A DNA stretch of 64,000 bases. Origin: Megachile rotundata. Its lineage: Eukaryota > Arthropoda > Insecta > Hymenoptera > Megachilidae. Below the pieces are notes generated by a model that had not been told where the DNA came from, made no database searches, and was given only the letters and a program-made list of their open reading frames with translations. The DNA lies in assembly GCF_050947335.1 (NCBI RefSeq), contig NC_134983.1, forward strand, positions 5,456,001 through 5,520,000. Reading direction: 5' to 3'. Below, one piece after another: positions 1 through 12,260 of this stretch; within the stretch, counting starts at the first letter, position 1, and each line of letters starts with the position of its first letter. The position numbers were made by a program, and so were the translations under genes.

Positions 1-12
1 AGTAAACGTTAA

Positions 13-447
13 CACTTTAATTGCCGTGCGTCTTCGCAGTCAAACGTTGGATCAGTAATATTTGTGAATAATTAATTTTGACAAACTTGATGTAAATACA
101 CGAAATAATTCAACATGTGCAAATATACGTAGAGCAAAAAACAACGACAATGTAATAATAAGTTTAATAATACAAACAATTTAATTTGTAAAATATGGTA
201 GCTTTGGGTATAGAACCGCCGGCATTTGTTCCATAATTTACGTAGTACAGTGTGTAGTGTAAAAACTAATATTAAAAAGAGGCAATAAAACAATAATTAA
301 GATCAAAGACGCAGCGGTGAAATGCGTGGCCAACAGCAATATCCACATTTGTTTACATTCATAATTCATCACACACGTGTTGTGTAAGCGGACGCTAACG
401 GTTGGCCCGGCTATCACACACATGATGTGCGAGCGGCAACTAAAGTG
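13..447. mobile_element. TTAA-flanked MITE, family 1 copy A (piggyBac-like)
   Basis: A 435 bp non-autonomous element. TTAA lies at 9-12 and again at 448-451, immediately outside terminal inverted repeats that begin CACTTTAATTGCCG on the left and read CACTTTAGTTGCCG from the right end. The interior is AT-rich with no meaningful reading frame. Near the right end is a CACACATGATGTGCGA-type block that recurs in the second copy at 14898-15169. TTAA target duplication is the hallmark of piggyBac and a few other superfamilies such as Kolobok; assignment to piggyBac is inference because no transposase is present. The two copies agree best at their ends and differ in internal length (435 against 272 bp). 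Confidence 0.8.
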
Positions 448-451
448 TTAA

Positions 452-2030
452 AATTTATTGTTCATGAACGGAAGTATCATATGTAGGCAAGTATACTGTA
501 GCTGTACAATCATGCCAGCAATCACAGAAATCTTAGTGAAGAAAAGTGAGATGTGATCTTATCATTATCTTTTAGCGCAAAAATAGAAAAAGAGACAAAA
601 GAATTATACCTAAACAAAGAATACAGAATCTGGAAGAAACTGAAAGGATTTAGTAAGGTTTGAGAAAAAAATTGTAAAGTTGATTTTTGCTACAATCATT
701 TTTGCATTTCGAATTACTCAAAGACACTTCATCAGTGGCATTTGCTTCAACATTTAAATCCTATAAAGATAAATGATCCATACAAATTGAGGGCAATAAA
801 TTAATGTTATATCAATGAAATAATTGAAGCTCGTGTGGAAATTTAAATTAAATCGTAAGCGAAAACTAAAAACATCGAAAGCTATTGTTTCGAGGAAACA
901 ATAAATTTAATTCATTTGTTCTGACAATTCAGCTAACAATGAATAATTCATTGAAGTCTGAACACCCAAAATGAAGGCAACTTTCAAAACAAACAATTAC
1001 CGCAACCAGTCGGATACAATGCTTCATACAAAATCAATTTAATCTTACAATTCAAATCAAATCATATATCTTCCGGTACATTACATTTACAGTCACTGAA
1101 AAATGTTTGGCTACTCGTATATAAATGTAACAAATAGTTAATTAACAAGAACTAATCTTGTTATATATTCTATTATACTAATATTTACATATTCATATTG
1201 TTGTATAGTAACGGTTTAACTTAATGAAAACGCAAGCTAGTTTAATGTGTGGATCAGTGACACCACTCAGACACAAAATGAACAACTGTTTCAGGATAAA
1301 TATCTTCAATTTATTTCTACGCAAAAGTTTGCTTGTTGCGCTTTAAAAGAGCATTTCGTAACTGAGGACTCTAAAATTTCGTACTTGACTTATTGAGAGC
1401 TGACGAGAGAATTTGAACAATCTAAGGAGAATATTTCTGCCAAAAATTGAAATGTGGAGTGCGGTCGACATGGTGCTGCTGGGTGGACAAGCAACATGGT
1501 TAAAATGAAGTATTGGATTGGCTAAAAAAATATTAAGAGAAGGGAATTAGAACCGTCCTTGCAAAATGTTAGTACTGAGGTTAATTTTTACCTAAGGTAA
1601 CAATTGCGTAGTCGCTCGTCACCTAACGGTTCGACAGTAATAAAATCATGAAGTTTAATGGGTCTTTACAAAATATGTTATACAGAAAAATTTGTTAATA
1701 CAAATAGTCAGTAATAAGCAGCAAAAGGCAATAGTTGTATGTCCAAGAATATTCCATCAAATAAAGATAAATTTGATAGCTTTACGATTTTAAGAATACA
1801 CCGTAACACGTACTGTATACGCATAAAATTGAACATGTTATCTAGATACCCTGTAGAAAAAATTCTTTTAATTAAACAAGCATCATTCTAATATCGGTAT
1901 AATCTACCGCAGCTTTCGCAATCCGTACATTAATATTTTACTATATTTATCCTTTTCCTCCAATTACCATAAGCAAAGTTAACAACAAAGACCGCAGTGA
2001 CGATTTGATGGTAAGAGGATAGCGAAAACA
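452..2030. other. AT-rich DNA, nothing recognised
   Basis: No open frame worth calling and no recognisable repeat family. The only small structure noted is a perfect 9 bp stem with a 3 nt loop (TATTGTTTC, GAG, GAAACAATA) at 883-903. Confidence 0.5.
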
Positions 2031-2860
2031 GAAATGAAATTCCAAGCTCCAGACACTGTTATATTTTAAATGCTTCATCCTCTTGGCGAAAAGGCGAAGA
2101 GGATCAAAAGTAGTTACCGAAAGCCACGAATTCGCGTATTCAGCAACGTGTTAATGAAATGCATCGTATCAAGAGGATTCGAGAAACGAGAAATTCAACA
2201 TTGATCAGCACCGTGAAGCCTGCACTAGGTGGACTCTGCTAGAAAGCCGTTACGACCCCATAACGGCCGAGGTAGAGTAACCCCATTAATGGAATCCTTT
2301 AAATCCCATAGCCACGAGGGTATCCGAGCCGCTGCTGCTCTTGGAATCTGCAGATATGTTTAGAACGATAGCAGTCGGCTGAATGAGAAGGCGAGGGCTG
2401 CCAGAAGGGCTGGTTTTTGGTCTTCCCGGCCTACTATGACCCGAGGAGTTAATCTTCACCTAATCGCCTGTTTTATGGTCCTGTTGTGCCAAATCAACTA
2501 TCCCGAGGATGCATGAACGAGAACATCCATCTTGTGTCCATGGTACATCGGTTAGTTAGATGCGAATGAACGCCACCTATTGATCCTTGCCTCAGGATTA
2601 AAGGCGTTGCTCGACGATTACCGTGAATTATTGCGGATACGTGTCCGATTGTCGTATTTGGAATTGGTAATTGATTGAATTCAATAGAACTCGCTGTGTT
2701 TCGACCATTGACGAGGGCGACGGTTGTCACTAGAGAAGCTCGAGGGAACCGACTTGCACGGTAAATCAAGACACGAAATTTGGGACGGAGAATGTGGTTC
2801 CGAATTAAGGCCACAAATTTAGGATTCGGAAATAGAAGGATTTATGAAATTAAAAATACC
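2031..2860. promoter_or_regulatory. GC-elevated island, candidate cis-regulatory element
   Basis: A repeat-free stretch clearly richer in GC and CpG than its surroundings. GCCGTTA at 2246-2252 and TAACGGC at 2261-2267 form a perfect inverted pair with an 8 bp spacer, each half containing a Myb-type YAACGG word. CCATTAATGG at 2283-2292 is a perfect palindrome of homeodomain type. A 106-codon frame on the minus strand (2494-2814) resembles no family I know and is probably fortuitous. The regulatory role is inferred from composition and paired motifs only; an unrecognised exon is the alternative. Confidence 0.3.
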
Positions 2861-2864
2861 AGGA

Positions 2865-3545
2865 TTTCTAATTTTCTAGTTTTCCAATTTTTCAGTTTCG
2901 AGTTTTCGAGTTTTTGAGTTTTCAAGCTTCAAGTTCTTCAATTTACAAGTTTGCAAGTTTTTCAATTTTCAGGGTTGCAAGTTTTCGAGTCTTCGAATTT
3001 TCGATTTTTCGAGTTTTTAAGTTTTAAGTTTCGAGTTTTCGGATTTGCGATTATTAATATTTTATATTTCCAAATTCCTACTTTTCAAATTTCGAAAACT
3101 CCAAATCTCGGAATATTCAGCCTCCCAAATTGCTTAAATATAATATACTTTCCAAATTTCTAGATCTCGAAATATGTGAATTCCCACATTCCACGACCTC
3201 GATATGTCAAAACTTCCAAAACCATAGATTGCTAAATTCGTACACTACTCAATCTCTAGATTCTCATATTTCTAGATTACCAAATCTCTAGTTTTTTAAA
3301 TTCTTAAATTGCTTAAATTCATCTGATCGCCAAGTCTTTAAATTGTCAAATTCCTAGACTGCCAAATCTCTAGAAATCCAAACTCCCAATACGCTAAATT
3401 CCTAGACCGCTAAATCTCTAAAATTCCAAATTCTCAACAAACCAAAATCTTAAACCGCCAAATTCCTAAATTGTCAAACAGTCAAATCCCTATATTTCCA
3501 CATTTGTTAATCTTATATCCTCCAATTTCCAATATCCCAAGATTC
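2865..3545. repeat. Degenerate short-word minisatellite field
   Basis: Starts with units like GAGTTTTCGAGTTTTCAAG and drifts into CCAAATCTCTAGATT-like words with a rough spacing of 8 to 16 bp. The units are too diverged for a fixed consensus. The field ends directly at the mariner insertion at 3561. Similar fields occur at 9.2, 11, 12.8, 16.8, 22.6, 32 and 60.6 kb. Confidence 0.7.
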
Positions 3546-3560
3546 CTAACTCATTTATTA

Positions 3561-4468
3561 GGTTGTCCGGAAAGTTCTTTTCGCGTTTGTCGCTCGAGGC
3601 TTTACATTGTTGTGCTTAAGTAAATAAACATCCAGATCACTCCAAAATCAATTGTTTGGTCCAGTGTCATTCTCTGGCACTACAAGAGGAGTGTTTTAAG
3701 CATCAGTAGAAATTGAATCCCGTATTTTTCGCGTTGTGAAAGATGGAAGATAAAGAGATGCATTTGCGTCATGTCATGTTTTACTGTTTTAAAAAAGACA
3801 TTACGCCTGGAAATACCGCAAAGGAGATTTGTGATGTTTATGGGGATCATTCTATAACTGTTCAAAATGTCCGTAATTGGTTTAGGAGGTTTAAAGCCGG
3901 AAATTTCAATCTTAAAGATGAAGTTCGCAGCGGCCGTCCATCCACCACTGACACCGATCTTATCAAGGCCTACCTCGATGAAAAACCAAGGGAAACAATT
4001 AACAACGAGAAATATTGCATGCAACTCGAAAAACTTAGGGAAGCTATATTCACAAAACGTCCAGAATTGGTGAATAGACGTGGTGTCGCGTTCCACCATG
4101 ACAACGCGAGGTCACACATTTCTTTACCTATGCGAAAGAAACTTTTAGACATCGATTGGGATGTTCTACCACATCCCCCATACTCTCCAGACATTGCGTG
4201 ATCGGATTATTATTTGTTGCTTTCCCTAAAAAATTTTCTTCGCAATAAAAAATTCACATCAATTAATGAAATAAAAATCGGTCTTGAAGAATATTTTAAC
4301 AGTAAACCAAGAGAATTTTGGAAAAGTGGCATTATGAGGCTTCCAGAAAGATGGCAGAAGGGTGGTAGAACAGAACGGATTATATATTACTTAAGAATAA
4401 TACACTGAACGCAAAATATTTCAAACTTAACACCTATTAAAAAAACGAAAAGAACTTTCTGAACAACC
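3561..4468 (+). mobile_element. Mariner-type DNA transposon, internally deleted, both TIRs present
   Basis: A 908 bp element flanked by TA at 3559-3560 and 4469-4470, the usual Tc1/mariner target duplication. The left end starts GGTTGTCCGGAAAGTTCTTT; the right end read inward is GGTTGTTCAGAAAGTTCTTT, so the TIRs differ at only two of the first 20 positions. A full mariner is about 1.3 kb, so roughly 0.4 kb is missing from the middle, consistent with the transposase gap described separately. It sits at the edge of a short-word repeat field. Confidence 0.92.
3743..4408 (+). pseudogene. Mariner transposase pseudogene
   Basis: The ATG at 3743 opens a frame with the typical mariner N-terminal helix-turn-helix region (residues about 1-80, with NVRNWFRRFKAGNFNLKDE and the RSGRPSTTD linker). 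After about 82 residues the frame jumps in phase to the C-terminal catalytic part. HHDNARSH carries the second catalytic Asp and PPYSPDIA the third motif region; the first Asp segment is deleted. An in-frame TGA at 4199-4201 falls directly after SPDIA, where mariner proteins normally have a Pro codon, and the same frame continues to 4408. About 221 codons remain of a usual 340-350, so it cannot be active. The 3680-4194 minus-strand frames are shadows. Confidence 0.92.
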
Positions 4469-4640
4469 TAATACCAAACTGTATAAAATTCTTTGAAATA
4501 AAATTCTCCTTTCCATCGGTTCTAACATTTTTCTTAAGTAATCAAAATTTTCCCTTGACTGTACTTGTTCAAATACACGTAGTATCTCCAAAATCTCCCG
4601 ATCGTTGATTTCCTGGAAGGAAACGTTCGACATAAGCGGG

Positions 4641-5130
4641 CAAAGTAATTATTTTGCGCTTCGTTGTACCAGCTAGTAATTAACTCGTCTGCCCTCATAA
4701 ATCCTGACGTGTTCCCGAGCAGTCTTGATACCCGGGACGACCGGCTGCCTCTATTTCTCGACCACGTGCCATTTAACGGAACATTTTTAAGGCGAAGGCT
4801 GTTTAACGAGCTCCAGCTCGTCTCGCGTAATTAGCCGCCGCTTGTGGCTAATTTTCATTAGCGATACCTTCTACGCCAAAGGAGGATCCAGCGGGATACT
4901 TTTGCCGTTTCGTGCAAGGGGACACAACCGAGGAATCGTTGCTCTCTGTCGGTGAAGTCGAGAGGAAAGATCGGCTTGGACGGGAAGAAGGATTGCGGGG
5001 ATTCGTTTGCGACGAGTTTCGAGGCTTTTTAGCAGACGGAAGATCGTCAGTGTTGGAAAATGTTCCGAGGAAATCACGTTTCCGAAGTACATACAGGTGC
5101 TTACTCTGGCTAATTTGAAAACAGACTGCT
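4641..5130. promoter_or_regulatory. GC-elevated island with palindromic homeodomain site
   Basis: A CpG-containing, repeat-free stretch. AATTAGCC (4829-4836) and GGCTAATT (4846-4853) are exact inverted copies separated by 9 bp, giving a dimeric homeodomain-like site, with another ATTA word just downstream. A CACGTG E-box occurs near 4763. A 68-codon frame on the plus strand (4912-5118) and a 106-codon frame on the minus strand overlap and neither is recognisable, so I do not call a gene. The role is inference from motifs and composition. Confidence 0.3.
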
Positions 5131-6010
5131 GAAAACGTAAGGAGGTTGAAAAAATAAGACTTTCATCTTCCAGAATGAAAAATTCCTTCACACCATTGTT
5201 TTGCTGATCATAACATATAAAGTATTCCTTCTGATCAGTTCTGCATGATTGAAGAGATTTCGAATCTCATTTTGTTAAATTTATATTCGGTTTCTATTTT
5301 TATTAGGTAACTTGGATGGAGAGTTTTACGTTACAGAAAGCATACTATAATAAAAAATAGTAAACGAGGTACAAAGTTCTTTACAAGAAATACATATTAC
5401 TACGTTAAATTTACAATAATAATGAATTAAAATGCTCTCATAACCCGCTAGAAACGATCTCGTTGAACCATGAAGAGATATTAAAAGGCAATGACTCCAA
5501 TATACCACAGGTCCAGTGAATACTCCATCTTTAAATTCAGCAGAAATTAAAAGAAAACACCAGTGACATCCAACTTGACTAAAAGAGTTGACACTTTCAG
5601 ATTTAAACAGGAATAAAATGAAAGAGAAATTCCTCCAGTGTCCCACTTAAATCTGAATATCTACCTCAGACAGGAAATAGATGTAAATTTCATGGAGAGG
5701 TAAAGAGTTACTTTTTAATATTTTTTGTGAAACAATAACGTATAGCAATGTTTGTGAATAATACTCAATAGGGGATTCTAAGTGTTTAATTCACATATAG
5801 AAATATTTCTTCATATTTGTCAAACATATCTGTAAATTTCTTCACATTTTTTAGATGCATTACTGGTAAGTAATTGTTTGTTTATATATTTCTTCATAAC
5901 GAATATTTCTTAATATATGTTTATATGAGATCAGCAGCAGGCCGGTTGAACTATTATTCACGAAACAGCCTAGCATAGTTTACCGCAGAAAGTTCAAGAA
6001 GCTACAGGGG
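5131..6010. other. AT-rich DNA, nothing recognised
   Basis: Low-complexity AT-rich sequence with TTTCTTCATA-like words repeated loosely around 5800-5920. A 106-codon minus-strand frame (5326-5646) does not resemble any known protein. Confidence 0.45.
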
Positions 6011-6680
6011 CAGGTTGAACGAAAGATGGAAATTCGTAATGTCTCGAGCGGAACACCCTCGAGGAGGATATTATCGTGCGTGAGCAACGGGAGACTTTGG
6101 GAAATTAGCCGGTGCGTTATTATCACGGCAGGCAGGTTGGTCGTTGGTAATAGGGTTAGTATTTGCGGGCTGCGATACCGAAGGAAAGGCCCATTCCTCG
6201 TGTTAGCGGTGTTTTAATCCCTGCTGAGCCAGTCGGTAAGTCAAGGGAGAGGAAGCTCCCGGTATAACTCTTCATTCGCGAGGTTAGCCGGTATAACTGT
6301 AACTTACTTCCTCCAACTTTATCACGTGTGCGCCACTGTTTGCCTATATACAACTCAGACGTCCCAGCATTCGAGTCTGTGCACCCTGACGCTTCGTCTC
6401 ACCCCCGTGAACCGTTTCCCAGCCAGCTCACCCCCGTTTTCCTCCCCCCGTATTCCACGGGACACAACGAGGGACGGATAGCGACGCCGGTGGTTTGCAA
6501 CTCTACTTGTTTGAATAATTACTCACTCGGTGCTGGAGTCGTTTGGAGCTGGACGGTGGTCCGCAAAAAATAAGATAAATAGAAGGAGACCGCGGACGGG
6601 GGTGGCGTGCATGCTACGACCCTGCGATTATCGCGGTAACCGTTTAAAGGGGAACCAACCATTTTGTGGTTCACTTCAAA
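6011..6680. other. GC-elevated island, function unknown
   Basis: CpG-rich, repeat-free sequence with open frames on both strands (6026-6217, 6328-6573 and 6530-6856 on plus, 6156-6353 on minus), none recognisable. A CTATATAC word near 6343 lies about 27 bp before a GCATTC initiator-like word, but there is no downstream promoter element. This could be a regulatory island or part of an unrecognised transcript. Confidence 0.25.
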
Positions 6681-8280
6681 ATTCTGCTCATTCTTCTACG
6701 ATAGATTCCATGTCGTCATTCAACTTGACGTACATTCAAATTTATCATTCGTCTCCGATCACCTATTTTCACAATGATTCTTACTGGATATTAAAAGTTG
6801 AATACGAGCTAGGATCTAAATATGGGCTAGCTCGGGACATGTTGGAGGTTTTATAACAATAGTTATGATTAAAAAAAAAAAGATGAGAAGTAGACAACTG
6901 TTCATTGTTAGCGTTATTAACAATTCTTAGAATTAATGTGTAAGCTCCCATAAATTTTCCTTTGCTTTGAATATCACAGAAGAAAGTATACACCTAAAAA
7001 CCACTATAACAGAAATGGTATGAAAACAATTTTGTTCCAGAAATTATTCAACCGTGGAACGTACCCACTGCAACATAGCACGTGAAACATTTTACATCGT
7101 TGTGAAAAAAAAGTTCACCGTTATAAATCAACGGGACCAATTAATACGAGAAGTCCAGGAAAGAACAAACGATTCGATTGTTGAAAGCACTCGTTCGGCA
7201 AAGAATCGTGGGACGTAAATAAGCGGTTACAAATGATTCACTTCGATGGAGCAACATTCGATATTCATCGGTAAGCTAAACGACGACAACGTAATTACAG
7301 TTTTTTACACTTCCGTGGAAGCATATTTATTCTTACGATATCAAATGCTCGATTCACTGTTTGTTTTTCGTTACAGTTTCACCGATGTCGATTCAAAGTT
7401 AGCTGTACCATTAATTTGTTTCCTCTTCACGGCCCCAGAGAAACGATAACACCGATGCAAAAGCGGGAACTGTTTCATTAATCTATTTTCCTTTGCAGTC
7501 CTGCTGACCGAGGAAAACAATATTTTCAGTAGAGCGAAATAACATCGCGTGACTTCGTATCATTACGCTTTTCTTTCCTATCCGACGCTTTCTTGTTATT
7601 CCCGATGCATCCTGGTTGCATCGCGATGCCTACTTCAAAAGGATACCATGTTGTGATTAATTTCACTCTCTGTCAAGATATTAACATTTTAATATTTCGT
7701 ATCGCAGCGGGAGACTTGTGCTATCAGTGGCATACTTTATCGTGAAATTCCTTGAAAACTCAATTGCATGTAAATAATAGTGATGTTCGTACGTTAGGGA
7801 TACATCAGTGGTACGTTAATGATACTAGAAATTTAAAAGCATCGAAATGAAGATTAATTTAAAATTATAGTATTTAACCACTTAAACTACAAGTTTTTCA
7901 GCAGTTGCGTTACAGTTACCTAAATATTATTACGAGGTTATGGTAAATAGAGAATGTTCAAATTTTAGGTATATTTTGGATCCAGCAATCTTTAACTATA
8001 CAGTTGGTATTGAACTCAAAACTCAATCTTTATGCAGACATGATTCATGTTTGTCACATTTGAATTGTAATGTGCGTCACCAGTCTGGCTAGATAATATA
8101 AGCTAAGGGATTAATATGTAAAAGATAGAGGCAGCGCTATTTGAAATTTTCATAAAAAGCTAGAGAATTACAGAAAATTTTCTATAGAAAATGATGAAAA
8201 ATTTAAGATGATTTACTGTATAATTTCAGAAAGGAATCATTAACAAATGTACATGTGAAATTCACATATTATGTGGAGTT
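6681..8280. other. AT-rich DNA, nothing recognised
   Basis: No recognisable gene. Small local duplications occur, for example a GTACGTTA word repeated about 20 bp apart near 7790-7815. The short frames here look fortuitous. Confidence 0.45.
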
Positions 8281-8285
8281 TATTA

Positions 8286-8669
8286 GGTTATGTGAAACTT
8301 GTAATATCTCCAGTTTACTCATTTTTATCATTCAGCGTCAATGAATTCGATACAAAGTGAACGGATGAAACAAGTCTTATCTAAATTCTTAAAAACAAAG
8401 TTTCCCACAAACATCACATGAATTTCAGCCGTGAAACGCAGCTTTGCGGGAATCAATTCCTTTAAAAAATCCTCCATCTCCCTAAAAAGAGTACTCTAAA
8501 AAATATGTGAGATTTGTAATCGAATATCTCCAGGTGTTTACTAACTTTCACTATCAAATCGATACAAAGTTCGATGACACAAGTCTCGTGTAAATCCTTG
8601 AAAACAAGGTTTCCCACAAACACCACGTGAATTTCGACCGTGAAACGCGGCTTCACGGGAATCAATTTG
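8286..8669. repeat. Diverged tandem duplication, offset about 210 bp
   Basis: Two related copies lie side by side at about 8286-8457 and 8501-8669. Anchors: ATGTGAAACTTGTAAT (8290) matches ATGTGAGATTTGTAAT (8505); GATACAAAGT occurs at 8349 and 8561; TTTCCCACAAACA at 8401 and 8610. The offsets of 209-215 bp show small indels. The second copy is more GC-rich (CACGTGAATTTCG against CACATGAATTTCA). A 138-codon minus-strand frame begins in the island downstream and runs through copy 2 only, so it is unlikely to be a conserved gene. Confidence 0.75.
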
Positions 8670-9220
8670 CGTGAGGTGCATATTTCCGTGGATGATGAAT
8701 AACGCTGGTGTCTCGTGTCAAGCGAAATGTAACCATCGGCCAGCAATAATGCCGTTCCGAGTAAGTAGAATGTAACGATTTCATAAAAGGGAGCAAGGCT
8801 CGATATGAAAGCACGATGATGCGCGGAATTCGCGTAACAACGATCTATCATTGCGCCGCTCATGAATACCGCTATCAATGCTCAACGGGGATGTTCATAT
8901 AAAAACAACATCAATCTTCAATATGCTGCATCGATTTCGAATTTCCCCGCACGATTATGGTCGGCTAGTAAAGCAACATCTCGCATTTACGCGATGATTC
9001 TGGACCACTATATCGCTGATCTTTGGGTGGTCGAGCAAACGCGGCATAAAGGGATCCATGGAGCATGATGTTTGCTGTATGAATAAAACCAGGACTCTGG
9101 ATTACTGTGGCATGATTAACTAGTTAGGTTAGACTTTATACGAGCAAAGAATTTTGACTTATTGAAATAAAAATAGTTTTATGGAAAGTTAAAGATTACT
9201 GGTGAAATTAATTTAACAGT
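8670..9220. other. Modest GC island then AT-rich DNA, nothing recognised
   Basis: 8670-9075 is moderately GC-elevated with frames on both strands (8862-9068 plus, part of 8462-8878 minus), neither recognisable. The remainder is AT-rich. Confidence 0.35.
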
Positions 9221-9600
9221 AGTAGCTTGAAAATTTGGAAATTTGGGAATTTAGAGATTTGTGGATTTAGGAGGCGAGATATATGGATATCTGAGTCTAT
9301 TCTAGGTACCTAAAGATTTAGGATATTTGAAAAATTGAGAATTCCAAAATTTGGTGAATGCTAATTTGTAAAGCTCAAAAATTTGTAAATGTATAAGTTT
9401 AGTATTTTTTTTTAGTTTAGTAAATTTGAAAATTCATAGACTGAAAAACCAAAAAAATTCATGAACTTGAAAATCGAAAAATTCATGGACTTGAAAATGA
9501 AAGAATTTACAAACACGAAAATCAAAAAATTGATAAATCATTAAAATATAAAAGTCGGAAAACTTGAAATATGAAAATCCGGTAAATGAAGAATTATCAA
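9221..9600. repeat. Degenerate short-word repeat field
   Basis: Words such as AAATTTGGGAATTTAGAGA give way to AAAAATTCATGAACTTGAAAA with loose spacing of 8-25 bp. It is purine-rich on this strand, the opposite of the 11 kb field. Confidence 0.6.
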
Positions 9601-10430
9601 CTTCTCAAATACGTGATTATTCAAAGGAAACCCGCAGTACCGCAAACCATACAACAGCGAACAGTTGTCGACATTTACACGAAAATTCCAGGACGGTAAT
9701 TGCCAAACGATTCGCGGAACAAGCAACTTCCGCAGCAGATATCATAAATTCATAACGCGGATACATTTTCCTCGTCTTATTTCCGGTCTTGTCACTTGGC
9801 GTCTCTGTTCGAGACCCGAACGTAAGAAAAACGCGAAATAATTAAACGCAAAGTGATAAATTCCCGCTTCTCGAGGAAACAGGGACGAGGCATTACCATA
9901 AAGCATTAATATGCCAGATACCGGAGGCCGTCTACGAAAGTGGCATCTCCTGCAAAAGAAGAAACGGGAAGATGAAGAGGAGGAAGGAATATCGTGAGGA
10001 AGAAGGACCAAACACGTATCCATCGGCAGTTTTTCACACGGAAGCTCGATATCGAGCAGCGGATCCTAGGAGCGATATAAATGTATGGCGATGTCGCGTC
10101 TCCCGCGAGATGGAATGAATTTGTCAACCAGCTCCTAGGGAATATCGTGTCCCGGCTTCCGGTTGTTCCTCCGTCGCTTGTCACCCTGCACCTTCGTTTT
10201 CGACCGCTCGCAAGATCGATCGGCCCGTTAAGACCCGTCCTAGGAAGGATCAAAGAACGAATTCGTTGATAAGGAAAAAGAGATAGCTATCCGATGGCGG
10301 ATCAGAAACGAGAAATAGGGGTGAACGATCAGAAACCGAAGGACGGCGACAGTCAACGGTGATCGAGGAAGGAGACCTAATACAGAGGAAAAAGAAGGTC
10401 TAATGCAGAAAAAGAAGGCCTAATTTTGGA
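9601..10430. other. GC-elevated island, function unknown
   Basis: Repeat-free, CpG-containing sequence. Opposing frames at 9742-10023 and 9906-10253 (minus) and 10081-10269 (plus) overlap each other and none is recognisable. GATCG/CGATC-type words are frequent. 10360-10430 has a near-repeat of AGAAGGYCTAAT. Confidence 0.3.
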
Positions 10431-10640
10431 GGATGCTTTCGCTCACGGTATCTGCTTTGGACACGAAAACTTGTCAAGCAAAGGGAAACCCGGTTTCTAT
10501 CTTAGTTATCGCGATGAACGTTCTCTCTGTTCTAGGGTTTTACTTCGTGGATCGAAACATGCTGGTACTAGAATTGAATGTTACTGAGGAGAATACGATA
10601 ATTGGATACAAAGTAGCCTTACTTCGGTTGAGCGCACATT

Positions 10641-11690
10641 TGTGAACTTGACAAATTGGAAACTTGCGTACTTTTGTATTTATAAATGTACAGGTTATGC
10701 GATTGATCAAACTTCTTCACTTAATAAAAATGCTAAATTTTTCAAAGATGTATGTTTTCGAAATGGTAAATGTTTTAAAATTTTTTAATTTGCAAGTTTC
10801 CAGATCCACACATTTGCAAATTTTCCTAATTAAAAATTTATTAAGTTTGCAAACTCTTAGGTTCTTACATTTATAAGCTTTCTCAATTTTTCAAGTTGAA
10901 ATTCGCAAATTTCGAACTTGCTTTTTCTTACTTGCTCTTAAACTTTCTAATGGATATTTATTAATAGATATCCAAATAAAGAAATTACTCAATTTAATTA
11001 TTCAGGAATTTTTAAATTTCCCAATTTCGCAATTTCTTAATTTTCAAATTTCAAATTCTCCAATCTTTCAAAATTCCCAATATCCAAATTCCCAAGTTTC
11101 CAAATTTCCCAATTTTCCAATTTTCCAATTTTCCAATTTCCCAATTTCCTAATTTCTAAATTTCCAATTCTGCAATCTTTCAAAACTCCGAATATCCAAA
11201 TTCCCAAATTCCCAAATTCCCAAATTTCCAAATTTCCCAATTTCCCAGTTTTCTAATTTCCCAATTTCCTAATTTCTAAATTTCCAATTTTCTAATCTTT
11301 AAAAACTCCCGATGTCCAAATCTCCAAATCTCCAAATTTCCAAACCATCAAATCACCAAGTTCTAAATCCATAAAGCCCTAACGCCTTAAATCCTCAATC
11401 CTCGAATCCCAAAATTCTTAAATCCCAAAATTTTAAAGTTATCCCGTTCCCAAAATTTCAAAATTCTAAAATTCCTATATTCTCAGATCCTAAGATATCT
11501 ACATATATCCAAAAATTAAAAAATTTCCAAATTACCAAATCCCAAATTAGCAAACCCGAAATTAACAAATCTCAAATTAATAATCCCAAATTTCCAAACT
11601 CCAAATTACCAAATCTCCAAATTCCTAAATCGCCAAATTCTGAAATTCAAAATCTCCATATCCCAAAATTAACAAATCCTTAAAAAAATG
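10641..11690. repeat. Large degenerate short-word minisatellite (AAATTTCCC type)
   Basis: Roughly 1 kb of CAAATTTCCCAATTTTCC-like words, most regular at 11030-11280, where near-identical blocks recur about every 120 bp (AATTTCCAATTCTGCAATCTTTCAAAACTCC and its relatives near 11040, 11165 and 11285). It decays downstream into CCAAATTACCAAATC words up to 11690. The strand is strongly pyrimidine-biased at the G/C positions: C is common and G rare. Confidence 0.85.
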
Positions 11691-12260
11691 TAACTAGTTA
11701 AGAATCAACCCACCTAATTTTAATTCGTCACCGTTTAAATTAAACATTAGTAAATAACATTTTCATTCGACAATTTAATAGAATCCTAGTCCGGTACCCG
11801 ATATTTGTGCGGCAATTTGTGGTACAAACATCCACATTCAAGAATATACTGCAAGACTTCGAACATAGTCGAAACAGAAGTGGACTGTTCAGGATACGGT
11901 GACGAAGGAAGCCGCGAAATGGCGCATAAACTCAATGTCCACGCGAGTTTCCAAGGAAAACAACCTGTCCGACGCCGGTTTTACGATCACCCAATACCTT
12001 TCGATAGGTTTCTTTGACAAACGGCGGAAGCACGAGCTGTTCCCGATCTTGTCGACAGGTCGTCCGCGATTACCATTTACGAGCGGACGCGCCATTAAGC
12101 TGGCAATCGTGGCTTTCGTGAATTCCACGCCGATCAGAATGTCTCGTGTGGTTTCACCTTTTTGCGGCTGATCAGGTTAGCTGCCTCTGAAGCGGAGAAT
12201 CTGTCGTCCTGCTACACAAATCAATTTCAAGGAACTCCATTTGTTGCAGGATATCGTTCT
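11691..12260. promoter_or_regulatory. GC-elevated island with Runx-like site
   Basis: CpG-rich, repeat-free island between two AT-rich repeat fields. TGTGGTTT at 12147-12154 is an exact Runx/Runt consensus word. Frames are open on both strands across 11889-12171 (90 and 79 codons), a common by-product of GC islands, and neither is recognisable. A regulatory role is inference. Confidence 0.25.

Noticed and set aside
1848..1860. TACCCTGTAGA matches the start of miR-10
   Set aside because: The match stops after 11 bases, the rest of the mature sequence is different, and no hairpin partner was found.
6340..6375. TATATA plus initiator-like word as a core promoter
   Set aside because: No initiator consensus match, no downstream element and no recognisable transcript; kept only as a remark in the island entry.
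9120..9140. TTAGGTTAG resembles the insect telomere repeat TTAGG
   Set aside because: Fewer than two units and no array.
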